From the NCBI GenBank assembly GCA_040758635.1, contig JBFLVI010000035.1, positions 1 to 25,216 on the forward strand: DNA of 25,216 nt. Direction: 5' to 3'. The translations under genes and the position numbers were made by a program. Below, piece by piece: positions 13,446 through 21,223 of the stretch. The stretch's first letter is position 1; each line of letters begins with the position of its first letter. Source of the stretch: Yes71-27 sp040758635 (lineage in GTDB: Bacteria > Bacillota > Desulfotomaculia > Desulfotomaculales > Ammonificaceae). Under the pieces are notes generated by a model. That model was not told the DNA's origin. It worked only from the letters and a program-made list of their open reading frames with translations, and searched no databases.

Positions 13446-15467
13446 ATGTTCGAATACAAGCGATACGTCTTGCCCTTCACGGCTATCATCGGCCAGGAAA
13501 AAATGAAGCTCGCGCTCATTTTAAACGCCGTCAACCCGCGTTTGGGCGGGGTGCTGGTACGCGGGGAAAAGGGTACGGCCAAGTCTACGGCGGTGCGCGC
13601 GCTGGCGGCGCTTTTACCGGAAATCGAGGTGGTGGCGGGCTGCCTCTGCAACTGCGACCCCCGGGATACGGTACGGCTCTGCCCCTTTTGCCGGAAACGG
13701 CTCGCGGCGGGCGAGGATTTGCGGTCCCTTACCCGGCGGGTACCGGTGGTCGATCTGCCGCTCTCAGCTACTGAGGACCGGGTGGTGGGGAGCCTCGATT
13801 TTGAGTACGCGATCCGGTACGGACGGCGGCGCTTCGAACCGGGTATCCTGGCGCGGGCGAACCGCGGCATCATTTACGTCGACGAGGTGAATCTGCTCGA
13901 TGACCATCTCGTTGACGTGCTGCTCGATGCGGCGACTTCCGGGGTGAACGTGGTGGAGCGGGAAGGGGTGGCCTTTGTTCACCCGGCGGAATTCATTCTT
14001 GTCGGGACGATGAACCCGGAGGAGGGGGAACTCCGGCCGCAGCTACTGGACCGCTTCGGTTTGTGCGTGCCGGTTGAAGGAACGAACGATCCCGCGGCCC
14101 GCGTGGCGATCATCCGGCGCCGGGAGGCTTTCGATAACGATCCGCTGGGGTTTCTGGCTGCTTTTGCGGCTCGGGAAGAAGAGCTGCGGCAGAAGATCAT
14201 CCGGGCGCGGGCGCTGCTGCCTGATGTAGCGGTACCCGAGGAGGTAATCCGGCTGGCCGCCGACCTGGCGGCGGAAGCGCTGGCGGCCGGGCACCGGGCG
14301 GAGATCGTGCTTGTGCAGGCGGCGCGGACGCTGGCGGCCTGGGAAGGGCGGGAGGCGGCGGCCGCCCAGGACGTTGAAAAAGTGGCGGAGCTGGTGCTTT
14401 ACCACCGGCGGCGCGAGGCCCCGCCGCCTCCAGAGCAGCCGGAAGAACCGGAGATGGAGGAGCCGCCCGCGCCGCCGGAGGAGAAGCAGCCGGAACAGCC
14501 GGAGCGCGAGGAACCCCGCACTCAGCCGGAAAGTAATCGCTGCGACGGGAACGACGGCCTTTCGGAAGATAATTGTCACCAGCAAAACAAAAATTCATCA
14601 ACTGAGTGCGGGGCCGCTGCCGCGGAGACCGTCTTCGCCGTGGGAGAGCCTTTTCCGGTCAAGCGCCTGGACCACGGCCGCGACCGCATCCTGCGCAAGG
14701 GGTCCGGCCGGCGCTCCCGCACCAGAACGCCGACCAAGGCGGGCCGGTACGTCCGGGCCACTATGCGGCGGGGATCTGGTGACCTGGCCTTCGATGCCAC
14801 CTTACGGGCGGCGGCGCCTTTCCAGGGACGGCGGCAAAAGAACGGGGTGGCCATTGCCGTTGAGGCTGCGGATATCCGGGAGAAAGTGCGGGAGAAGCGG
14901 ATCGGGAATTTTCTTCTCTTTGTTGTGGATGCGAGCGGCTCGATGGGCGCGCAGCAGCGAATGGTGGCGGCAAAAGGGGCGGTCTTATCCCTTTTGCTCG
15001 ACGCCTACCAGAAGCGGGACCGGGTGGGGATGATCGCCTTCAAGGGGGACGAGGCGGCGGTCCTGCTGCCGCCCACCAACAGCGTGGAGCTGGCGCACCA
15101 GCGCTTGGCCGAGCTGCCTACAGGCGGGCGGACGCCACTGGCCGCGGGTCTGCTCAAGGCTTACGAAGTAGCCCGGACCCACCTTTTCAAAAGTCCCCAC
15201 CTGTCCCCCTTGCTCATCGTTATTTCTGACGGGCGGGGTAATGTCGGGGTGGGCGGAGGAAAGCCGCTCGCGGAGGCGCACCAGGTAGCAGCCCTTATCC
15301 GGGAAGAGGAAAGGATCAAGACGCTGGTGATAGACGCCGAAAAAAACGGGTTTCTCTCTTTTGGCCTTGCGCGGGGGCTGGCTGAGGCTTTAGGCGCGGT
15401 GTATTACAAGATCGAGGACCTGAAAGCAGACCTTTTGGTGGAAGCGGTCAGGGCCATACAGGAATAG
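13446..15467 (+). CDS. ChlI-ChlD fusion chelatase subunit (AAA+ and VWA)
   Basis: This 673-aa protein combines an AAA+ motor and a von Willebrand A domain, matching the putative cobaltochelatase subunit found with CobN. Residues 1-310 are ChlI-like, with Walker A GEKGTAKST (40-48) and Walker B IIYVDEVNLLDD. They also contain GTMNPEEGELRPQLLDRF, the arginine-finger-type region. A four-Cys insert lies at C66, C70, C79 and C82, with an extra C68. Residues 320-365 are an acidic Pro-rich linker. The VWA domain spans about 480-673, with an intact MIDAS (D495, S497, S499) plus TGGRTPL and VISDGRG. Both Walker motifs look intact, unlike many ChlD proteins, so it may hydrolyse ATP. ATG has GGAGG at 13436-13440. 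The gene lies between the two exporter sets and before the separate ChlI. Confidence 0.92.
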   Translation: MFEYKRYVLPFTAIIGQEKMKLALILNAVNPRLGGVLVRGEKGTAKSTAVRALAALLPEIEVVAGCLCNCDPRDTVRLCPFCRKRLAAGEDLRSLTRRVPVVDLPLSATEDRVVGSLDFEYAIRYGRRRFEPGILARANRGIIYVDEVNLLDDHLVDVLLDAATSGVNVVEREGVAFVHPAEFILVGTMNPEEGELRPQLLDRFGLCVPVEGTNDPAARVAIIRRREAFDNDPLGFLAAFAAREEELRQKIIRARALLPDVAVPEEVIRLAADLAAEALAAGHRAEIVLVQAARTLAAWEGREAAAAQDVEKVAELVLYHRRREAPPPPEQPEEPEMEEPPAPPEEKQPEQPEREEPRTQPESNRCDGNDGLSEDNCHQQNKNSSTECGAAAAETVFAVGEPFPVKRLDHGRDRILRKGSGRRSRTRTPTKAGRYVRATMRRGSGDLAFDATLRAAAPFQGRRQKNGVAIAVEAADIREKVREKRIGNFLLFVVDASGSMGAQQRMVAAKGAVLSLLLDAYQKRDRVGMIAFKGDEAAVLLPPTNSVELAHQRLAELPTGGRTPLAAGLLKAYEVARTHLFKSPHLSPLLIVISDGRGNVGVGGGKPLAEAHQVAALIREEERIKTLVIDAEKNGFLSFGLARGLAEALGAVYYKIEDLKADLLVEAVRAIQE

Positions 15468-15542
15468 GCGGGGAGTACGAAACAGGCTAAAATAGCCGCA
15501 AGCAATAGAATTACTGGTCATTACAAAGGAGGATTTTTATTC

Positions 15543-16679
15543 ATGAAAGAAGCGGGCAGGTATACTTTCCCTTTTACGGCGATAGTCGGTCAAGAAGCGA
15601 TGAAACAGGCGCTTATCTTGAACGCCGTCAACCCGAAGCTCTCCGGAGTGCTCATCCGCGGCGAGAAGGGCACGGCAAAATCTACGGCGGTGCGCGCCCT
15701 GGCGGCGCTTCTCCCGGAAATCAGGGTGGTGGCCGATTGTCCCTTCAGCTGCGACCCTGACGACATTACGGCGATGTGCGCCGGGTGTCGCGAGCGGCGC
15801 GAAGCCGGTGAAGAGTTACCGGTAGCAATCCGGAAGATGCGGGTGGTCGACCTGCCGGTCTCGGCTACCGAGGACCGGGTGGTGGGGACGCTCGATATCG
15901 AGCATGCCATTAAAAAGGGAGAAAAGCGGTTCGAGCCGGGCGTGCTGGCCGAGGCCAACCGCGGTATTCTCTACGTTGATGAGGTCAACCTTCTCGACGA
16001 CCACGTGGTGGACGTGTTGCTCGATGCGGCGGCGATGGGGGTCAGTACCGTCGAGCGGGAAGGGGTCTCCTTCACCCATCCGGCACAGTTCATCCTGGTG
16101 GGGACGATGAACCCGGAGGAGGGGGAGCTCCGGCCGCAGCTCCTGGACCGCTTCGGGCTCTGCGTCAATATCACCGGCGTCACCGACCCGGCGCTGCGGG
16201 TCGAGATCGTTAAACGCCGGGCGGCCTTCGAGGGGGACCCCGCGGGGTTTACCGCCTTATGGGAGGAAGAGCAGCAAAAGCTTCGCGGGAGGATCGTTGC
16301 CGCCCGCACACTCCTACCCCAAGTGGAGATTGATGACGAGATGCTGCTGTTGATTGCGAAGATTGCCGTCGAGATGGGCGTGGACGGCCACCGCGCCGAC
16401 CTCGTGATGATGAAGGCGGCCAGAACGAACGCTGCCTTTAGCGGGCGGACGGAGGTTACGGAGGCCGACGTTAGGGAAACGGCCGACTTTGCTCTCCTGC
16501 ACCGGATGCGCCGCAAACCCTTCCAGGAAGTCGCCATTGACCGGGAGAAGCTGAGCGGGGTCTTAGGGGTACACCCGTACCGACAGGGCGGCCGGGGGGC
16601 GGGCCACAGCCATCCGCACGCCCACGTGCACAGCCACCCCCATAGCCACCCGCACGGCCATTCTCATAAAGTACGTTAA
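15543..16679 (+). CDS. ChlI-type AAA+ chelatase subunit with His-rich tail
   Basis: This 378-aa AAA+ ATPase is closely similar to residues 1-330 of the preceding fusion protein. Walker A GEKGTAKST is at 40-48, the same four cysteines are at C66, C70, C79 and C82, and Walker B is ILYVDEVNLLDD. It would form the ATPase ring that drives metal insertion by the CobN-like subunit. The C-terminus, from about residue 350, is Gly/Arg-rich and then alternates histidine with small residues, giving 11 His in 21 residues (16599-16661). Such tails bind Ni, Co or Zn in metallochaperones, so this hints at Ni or Co rather than Mg. ATG has AAAGGAGG at 15526-15533, and a short GGCTA/TAGCC hairpin lies in the 75-base gap before it. 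Confidence 0.92.
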   Translation: MKEAGRYTFPFTAIVGQEAMKQALILNAVNPKLSGVLIRGEKGTAKSTAVRALAALLPEIRVVADCPFSCDPDDITAMCAGCRERREAGEELPVAIRKMRVVDLPVSATEDRVVGTLDIEHAIKKGEKRFEPGVLAEANRGILYVDEVNLLDDHVVDVLLDAAAMGVSTVEREGVSFTHPAQFILVGTMNPEEGELRPQLLDRFGLCVNITGVTDPALRVEIVKRRAAFEGDPAGFTALWEEEQQKLRGRIVAARTLLPQVEIDDEMLLLIAKIAVEMGVDGHRADLVMMKAARTNAAFSGRTEVTEADVRETADFALLHRMRRKPFQEVAIDREKLSGVLGVHPYRQGGRGAGHSHPHAHVHSHPHSHPHGHSHKVR

Positions 16680-16711
16680 ATTTGTTGAAGAGACGGGAGG
16701 CGCGCCTCAGC

Positions 16712-17551
16712 TTGATCATAATCAAAGGTCTGAGAAAAAATTACGGCAGCCTTCAGGCGGTGATCGACCTCAACCTGCGGATCGAGGATGGCGAGATCTT
16801 CGGGCTTTTAGGCCCCAATGGCGCGGGGAAAACAACTACCATCCGGATGCTCACCATGCTGACCCGCCCCTCCGGCGGAGAGGCCTTTATTGCCGGCTAC
16901 GAGGTGCAGCGGGAGATTGACCGGGTGCGGCGGGCGATCGGGGTGGTGCCGCAGCACATGAACCTCGACCAGGAACTTACGGTCCGGGAAAACCTCGAGT
17001 TGCACGGGCGGCTCCATAAAATCCCGACCGCCGAACGGCGGCGCCTGATTGAAGAGCTTTTGGCCTTTGTGGAGCTCGGTGACCGGGCCGGTGACCTGGT
17101 AAACAAGCTTTCAGGGGGGATGAAAAGGCGTCTGATGATCGCCCGGGCGCTTATGCACAGGCCCCGGGTGCTGTTTCTCGATGAGCCGACGGTGGGGCTC
17201 GACCCGCAAACGCGGCGCCGGATCTGGGGGCTGGTGCGGCGGTTGAACCAGGAGGGCGTAACGGTACTGCTCACCACGCACTACATCGAGGAGGCGGAGG
17301 CGCTCTGCCACCGGGTAGGGATAATGGACCGCGGGCGGCTGATCTCGCTCGGCACGCCCGCGGCGCTGAAGGAGCGCGTCGGGCGGTTTGCAGTGGAGGC
17401 CTTTGACGGGGAACAGGTGACCGCAAAATTTTACGGAACACGCGAAGAGGCACTGGCATCCGCCGCCCGGGTTGGCGACGGCGTGACTGTTAGGGAAACG
17501 AGCCTCGAGGATGTTTTTGTGCAACTGACGGGGCGGAAGGTGAGGGACTGA
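16712..17551 (+). CDS. ABC-2 exporter ATPase (NodI/DrrA-like), copy 2
   Basis: This 279-aa exporter ATPase has Walker A GPNGAGKTT at residues 34-42, an intact Q-loop (VVPQHMN), the signature LSGGMKRR, Walker B VLFLDEPT and TTHYIEEAE. It is closely similar to the ATPase at 10484 along its whole length, including the C-terminal SLEDVFVQLTGR segment, so the two are probably duplicates. TTG 16712 is preferred: GGGAGG lies at 16695-16700, and the protein then begins MIIIKGLRKNYG as the family does. TTG 16682 would add ten charged residues with no ribosome binding site. It begins 32 bases after the ChlI stop and precedes its permease by one base. Confidence 0.9.
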   Translation: MIIIKGLRKNYGSLQAVIDLNLRIEDGEIFGLLGPNGAGKTTTIRMLTMLTRPSGGEAFIAGYEVQREIDRVRRAIGVVPQHMNLDQELTVRENLELHGRLHKIPTAERRRLIEELLAFVELGDRAGDLVNKLSGGMKRRLMIARALMHRPRVLFLDEPTVGLDPQTRRRIWGLVRRLNQEGVTVLLTTHYIEEAEALCHRVGIMDRGRLISLGTPAALKERVGRFAVEAFDGEQVTAKFYGTREEALASAARVGDGVTVRETSLEDVFVQLTGRKVRD

Positions 17552-17552
17552 G

Positions 17553-18281
17553 ATGGACTTTTACACCGTTTTTTGGCGAGAGATGATCTCTTTCAGGCGT
17601 GTCTTCTGGAAATTTATGGCCACACGGCTGGTAAGTCCCACCCTGTATCTGGTGGCTTTCGGCTGGGGGCTCGGACGCGGTATCCGGACGGACGGCGGTT
17701 CTTACCTTGATTTCGTCGTTCCCGGAATCATTGCGCTCAGCGCAATGACCGTAAGCTTCAACGCCACCGGGATTTCCCTCAATATGAGCCGTCTCTACCA
17801 TAAGACGCTCGAAGAGTACATCCTGGCGCCCGTCAGCGCTTTCTCCTTCACCTTAGGCAAGGTACTGGCCGGAACGGTTCGCGGGGGTGTAGGCGCGCTT
17901 ATCATCCTGGTGCTGGCGTATTTCTTCGGAGCCCACCTTCAAATCGGCTTCTGGTTCTTCGTGGTTATTTTCATCACCTCTTTTCTCTTCGCGGCTCTCG
18001 GGGTTGTCGCGGCGATGATCGTTTCCTCCCACGAAGATATGTCAAACTTCAGTACCTTTGTCATCCTGCCCATGACCTTTCTCTGCGGAACCTTCTTCCG
18101 CGCCGAAAGCCTTCCGGGGGTCGTCGCCGGTATCATCAACATCCTGCCCTTGACCCATGCCAGTAACTCCCTTAGGTCGCTGGCGCTGGGTAACGGCCTG
18201 CCGCTAACGCCCCTCTTCATTCTCTTTGCTTATCTTGTCTTGTTCCTTGCCGCGGCGGTCTGGGTGGTCCGGCGGGCGTGA
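17553..18281 (+). CDS. ABC-2 exporter permease, copy 2
   Basis: This 242-aa membrane protein of the ABC-2 / NodJ type starts one base after the ATPase stop (TGAGATG), so the two are translationally coupled. It has about six hydrophobic segments. The signature LPMTFLCGTFFRAESLPG then NILPLTHASNSLRSLALG is at about residues 168-212. The N-terminus (FYTVFWREMISFRRVFW) resembles that of the 12500 permease. Only one permease accompanies this ATPase, so it would be homodimeric or share subunits with the first exporter. It is the last gene of the chelatase locus before the terminator. Confidence 0.88.
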   Translation: MDFYTVFWREMISFRRVFWKFMATRLVSPTLYLVAFGWGLGRGIRTDGGSYLDFVVPGIIALSAMTVSFNATGISLNMSRLYHKTLEEYILAPVSAFSFTLGKVLAGTVRGGVGALIILVLAYFFGAHLQIGFWFFVVIFITSFLFAALGVVAAMIVSSHEDMSNFSTFVILPMTFLCGTFFRAESLPGVVAGIINILPLTHASNSLRSLALGNGLPLTPLFILFAYLVLFLAAAVWVVRRA

Positions 18282-18333
18282 CCGGGCTCATCTGTTGCCA
18301 AACCCTGGACTGTTCCCAATTCGTTTTTGGTAG

Positions 18334-18352
18334 GTTTTGGTACCGCCAAAAC
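18334..18352 (+). other. Hairpin just before the terminator
   Basis: GTTTTGG (18334-18340) and CCAAAAC (18346-18352) form a perfect 7-bp stem with the 5-base loop TACCG. It sits three bases before the terminator stem. It could stabilise the transcript end or aid termination. Confidence 0.4.
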
Positions 18353-18355
18353 TGC

Positions 18356-18384
18356 TCCTCCGTTTGGGTAGACGGAGGATTTTT
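18356..18384 (+). terminator. Rho-independent terminator after the chelatase locus
   Basis: TCCTCCGT (18356-18363) pairs perfectly with ACGGAGGA (18372-18379) around the 8-base loop TTGGGTAG, and TTTTT follows at 18380-18384. It lies 75 bases after the last exporter permease gene, so it is the natural end of that operon. Confidence 0.8.
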
Positions 18385-18417
18385 AGTTGAAGAGAGTGAT
18401 TGTTGGCCACAAGGGGA

Positions 18418-18593
18418 GTGCTTCTGGAAATCATACGGTTCAATAAGCTTCGCATCGTTTTGGTCGCAATGGCCTGTTGCCTGGCCTGCGTATTGGGGCT
18501 GGCGGTTTCGCCGGCCGGGCGGAAGTCTCTTCGCCCCTGGCGGACCGGGAGCACGATTTCTTTCGGGATTATATAAAAAAACGGGATGATTAA
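18418..18593 (+). pseudogene. Small membrane protein with apparent frameshift
   Basis: GTG 18418, with AAGGGGAG directly ahead, opens a frame encoding a charged start and one membrane helix (LRIVLVAMACCLACVLGLAV), stopping at 18576. From about 18505 another frame (+2) looks more protein-like: GRAEVSSPLADREHDFF, then RDYIKKRDD, and a TAA at 18591-18593. A single frameshift between about 18500 and 18520 would join helix and charged tail into one protein of about 58 aa. The tail vaguely resembles the DFFxxYxxxR region of SpoIIIAH-type sporulation proteins, but this is weak. The alternatives are a true 52-aa membrane peptide, a sequencing error, or a decayed gene. Confidence 0.35.
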
Positions 18594-18598
18594 CGGAT

Positions 18599-18620
18599 CT
18601 TGAAGCGGTTCCGCTTCAAG
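18599..18620 (+). other. Perfect 10-bp palindromic hairpin
   Basis: CTTGAAGCGG and CCGCTTCAAG are perfect complements separated by TT. The hairpin begins six bases after the stop of the small membrane-protein remnant. No T-run follows on either strand, so it may be a weak or factor-dependent terminator, or an operator ahead of queA. Confidence 0.45.
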
Positions 18621-18691
18621 CCCACCGTTTGGTCCCTGCCTGCCAGGATAGCGGCGATGACCGGTACTGAATCTAAATCTGCCCGACATGT

Positions 18692-18697
18692 TATAAT
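18692..18697 (+). promoter_or_regulatory. Probable -10 box for queA
   Basis: TATAAT, in context GTTATAATC, lies about 43 bases before the queA start in an otherwise GC-rich region. The region 17-18 bases upstream has only a poor -35 match (TGAATC), so this is called on the -10 alone. Confidence 0.4.
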
Positions 18698-18754
18698 CAA
18701 CCTTAGCAGTACCGAGGAGTTGCTCTGGTCCAAAAGGAGTTGGAACCAAAGGTT

Positions 18755-19783
18755 TTGCTGAAGCGCAGTGATTTTGACTACGAGTTGCCGCCGGAACTGA
18801 TCGCCCAGGAGCCGGCGCCCGAGAGGGACGAATCCCGGCTGCTGGTGGTGCGGCGGGACCGCGAGGATTTCGAACACCGGCTTTTCCGGGATATCCTGGA
18901 ATACCTGGTTCCCGGGGACCTGCTGGTGGTAAACGAAACGAAGGTCCTGCCGGTAAGGCTTTTCGGTGTCAAGGAACGCACGGGCGGCCAGGTGGAGGTG
19001 CTGCTGCTCCGGGCTGTGAGTGACGGCGTTTGGGAGGTTCTGGTGCGGCCGGGGCGACGGGTGGCGCCGGGAACACGGCTGTTGTTCGGGGACGGCCTGC
19101 TGCGGGCCGAGGTTCTTTCCCGGACGGAGGCCGGGGGGCGGGTGGCCCGGTTCTTTTTCGAGGGTTCTTTCGAGGAGGTGCTGCGGCAGGTGGGGGAGGT
19201 GCCGCTGCCGCCCTACATCAAGCAAAAGCTTGCGGCACCGGAACGGTACCAGACGGTCTACGCCCGGAAGCCGGGTTCGGCGGCAGCGCCGACGGCGGGG
19301 CTCCATTTCACCCCGGAACTTCTTGCCGCGATAAAAGAAAGAGGAGCGGCCGTTGTCCCCGTGGTCCTGCACATCGGGCTCGATACCTTTCGCCCGGTGC
19401 GGGTGGAGGACATCACCTTACACCGGATGCACCGGGAAGAGTACTTCATTTCCGAAGAAACGGCGGAAGCGGTGAACCGGGCCAGGGGCGAGGGACGACG
19501 GGTTATCGCGGTCGGCACCACCGCGGTCCGGTGCCTGGAGACGGCGGCCGACAAACGCGGGAGGGTAGCGGCGGGTGCCGGTGACACGGACCTTTTCATC
19601 TACCCGGGTTACCGCTTCAAGGTGGTGGACGCGATGCTGACCAACTTCCACCTGCCGTGCTCCACACTGCTGATGCTGGTGGCGGCCTTTGCCGGCAGGG
19701 AGAAGATCCTCCGGGCATACGGGGAGGCGGTGCGCCTGCGGTACCGCTTTTTCAGCTTTGGCGACGCGATGCTGATTATCTGA
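18755..19783 (+). CDS. queA: S-adenosylmethionine:tRNA ribosyltransferase-isomerase
   Basis: QueA transfers and rearranges the ribose of S-adenosylmethionine onto preQ1 in tRNA to give epoxyqueuosine, in queuosine biosynthesis. The 342-aa length matches the family. Diagnostic blocks include FDYELPPELIAQEPAPERDE at the N-terminus, YQTVYARKPGSAAAPTAG then LHFTPELL, HIGLDTFRPVRVEDI, and FKVVDAMLTNFHLPCSTLLM. TTG 18755 gives the usual QueA N-terminus. TTG 18740 would add five residues, but the GGAG at 18736-18739 touches it directly. Neither spacing is ideal, so the start is uncertain. The usual partner tgt is not downstream here. The following gene starts 17 bases later and may be co-transcribed. 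Confidence 0.95.
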   Translation: MLKRSDFDYELPPELIAQEPAPERDESRLLVVRRDREDFEHRLFRDILEYLVPGDLLVVNETKVLPVRLFGVKERTGGQVEVLLLRAVSDGVWEVLVRPGRRVAPGTRLLFGDGLLRAEVLSRTEAGGRVARFFFEGSFEEVLRQVGEVPLPPYIKQKLAAPERYQTVYARKPGSAAAPTAGLHFTPELLAAIKERGAAVVPVVLHIGLDTFRPVRVEDITLHRMHREEYFISEETAEAVNRARGEGRRVIAVGTTAVRCLETAADKRGRVAAGAGDTDLFIYPGYRFKVVDAMLTNFHLPCSTLLMLVAAFAGREKILRAYGEAVRLRYRFFSFGDAMLII

Positions 19784-19799
19784 CGGGAGGCAGAGGCTT

Positions 19800-20183
19800 A
19801 TGGCTTTGCGGATTTACCGGACGAACCTGACGGCGGACCACCTGAGCCGGGCCGTCGAGATCTGGTTCCGCCGCCGGGAGTTTGAAACGCAGCGCCTCGG
19901 CGACGACCGGACGTTTGTGGTCCAGGCAAAGAAAGGGGGAACCCTGGCCGCCGTGGCGGGGATGTCCTACGCCCTCTCCGTGCGGTTCAGGCAGCGGGAG
20001 GACGGGGTAGAGGTCGAGACCGGGGCCGGTAAATGGATGGATAAGGCTGCGGCCGGTACGGTCGGCTGGCTGGCGTTTCTCCCCTTGGCGATCACGGCCG
20101 GCATTGGTTTTTACAACCAGGGCAAGCTCGGCGACGAGCTCCTCACGTTTCTGGAGCACTACGTTGACGAGGCGAAGGACTAA
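19800..20183 (+). CDS. Small protein of unknown function with a hydrophobic segment
   Basis: This 127-aa protein starts at ATG with GGGAGG at 19785-19790. Residues 1-75 are a soluble alpha/beta-looking part (EIWFRRREFETQRLG, then FVVQAKKGG and ALSVRFRQREDGVEVETG). It is followed by GKWMDKAAAGTVGWLAF and one hydrophobic stretch (LPLAITAGIGFYNQGKL). The pattern recalls small uncharacterised proteins with a GKWMDK motif before a membrane segment, but I cannot name a family. It follows queA by 17 bases, and its TAA overlaps the TAG of the convergent lactate dehydrogenase gene by 4 bases. Confidence 0.75.
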   Translation: MALRIYRTNLTADHLSRAVEIWFRRREFETQRLGDDRTFVVQAKKGGTLAAVAGMSYALSVRFRQREDGVEVETGAGKWMDKAAAGTVGWLAFLPLAITAGIGFYNQGKLGDELLTFLEHYVDEAKD

Positions 20184-21109
20184 AGGCCGAGCCGCTCCTG
20201 GGCGGCTTTCAGGACCGCGGCGGAGTGTTTCAGCGCCGCCGCCTCTTCACTGTCCAGCGGCAGTTCCAGCGCCGTGCTTCTGCCGTTCTTCCCCACCACC
20301 GTCGGCAGGCTGAAGGCCGTGTCCCGGTAGCCGTACTGGCCTTCAAGAAGACCACAGACCGTGAGGACGCTGTTCTGGTCCTTCAAAATCGCCTCGCAGA
20401 TCCGGCGGAGGGCCAGACCCACGGCGTAGTAAGTGCCCCCCTTCCGTTCGATGATCTGGTAGGCGGCCTTCCGGATGGCGGTGGTGATGGCTTCCCTCCC
20501 GGGAGGAACAATCCCTTTCTGGCGGCAGAAATCGTTGAAAGCAATTCCGGCAACCGTCGCCCGGCTCCAAAGGGGCACTGCGGAATCGCCGTGTTCGCCG
20601 ATAACGTAAGCGTGAATACTGCGGGCGTCGACGCCTGCGTGTGCACTCAAGGCGTGCCGGAAGCGGGCACTGTCAAGGATGGTGCCGCTGCCCAGTACGC
20701 GGGATTTTTCCAGCCCGGTAAGCTTTGCGGCGGCATAGGTGAGCACGTCCACCGGGTTGGTGACGACGAGCAAAAGGCCCCCGCGCCAGTGCACGGTCAA
20801 CCTGTCCAGAACGTTCCGGATGATCCCGAAGTTCCTTTCCGCCAGGTCGAGGCGGCTTTCTCCCGGGCGCTGGCTGGCTCCGGCGGTGATGATAACGATG
20901 TCAGCATCCTGGCAGTCCGGATAATCGCCGACGTAAATCCGCACCGGGCTGGTGAAGGCGGTGCTGTCCCCTAAGTCTAAGGCTTCGCCCTCAGTCCGGA
21001 GTCGGTTGATGTCCAGGAGTACGATTTCCTGCGTGAGCCCGCCAATGGTCAGGGCGTAGGCAGTGGTGGCGCCGACCGCGCCCACGCCGATGACGGCAAT
21101 TTTGGCCAC
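20180..21109 (-). CDS. ldh: L-lactate dehydrogenase
   Basis: This 309-aa NAD-dependent enzyme interconverts pyruvate and L-lactate. The Rossmann motif is G8-x-G10-x-x-G13. The specificity loop reads ASQRPGESR, with Q80 at the position that is Q in lactate and R in malate dehydrogenases, followed by R86. The catalytic set is D146 and R149 (LDSARF) with H173 in GEHGDSAVPLWS. These support lactate over malate dehydrogenase. The start is GTG 21109 with GGGGGGAGAGG upstream on this strand. Its stop overlaps that of the + strand gene ending at 20183 by 4 bases, with no space for a classical terminator between them. Confidence 0.95.
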   Translation of the reverse strand: MAKIAVIGVGAVGATTAYALTIGGLTQEIVLLDINRLRTEGEALDLGDSTAFTSPVRIYVGDYPDCQDADIVIITAGASQRPGESRLDLAERNFGIIRNVLDRLTVHWRGGLLLVVTNPVDVLTYAAAKLTGLEKSRVLGSGTILDSARFRHALSAHAGVDARSIHAYVIGEHGDSAVPLWSRATVAGIAFNDFCRQKGIVPPGREAITTAIRKAAYQIIERKGGTYYAVGLALRRICEAILKDQNSVLTVCGLLEGQYGYRDTAFSLPTVVGKNGRSTALELPLDSEEAAALKHSAAVLKAAQERLGL

Positions 21110-21140
21110 AACCTCTCCCCCCTTTTGGACCGGATATGGA

Positions 21141-21146
21141 ATTATA
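21141..21146 (-). promoter_or_regulatory. Probable -10 box for ldh
   Basis: On the minus strand the bases read TATAAT, 31 bases upstream of the ldh GTG. The -35 region (TTCCCC, about 18 bases further upstream) is a poor match. The divergent rubrerythrin promoter shares this 155-base gap. Confidence 0.4.
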
Positions 21147-21223
21147 CCACATCTTATTTTCTGGGGGGAAGGAGGGTTTCATGCGGCGCGACGGGGTACG
21201 GCTTTTTTGCAGCCTGTTTGTGG

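Noticed and set aside
137..16679. Bacteriochlorophyll Mg-chelatase locus
   Set aside because: No other bch genes are present, the motifs fit CobN better, and the His tail favours Ni or Co.
18278..18589. 103-codon plus-strand frame after the exporter permease
   Set aside because: It runs through the terminator stem and reads Trp- and Cys-rich. The GTG 18418 frame and the +2 tail look more protein-like.
18590..19372. Long minus-strand frame opposite queA
   Set aside because: It overlaps the well-supported queA gene and has no recognisable motif or ribosome binding site.
20180..21109. Malate dehydrogenase
   Set aside because: The specificity loop has Gln (Q80) where malate dehydrogenases have Arg.
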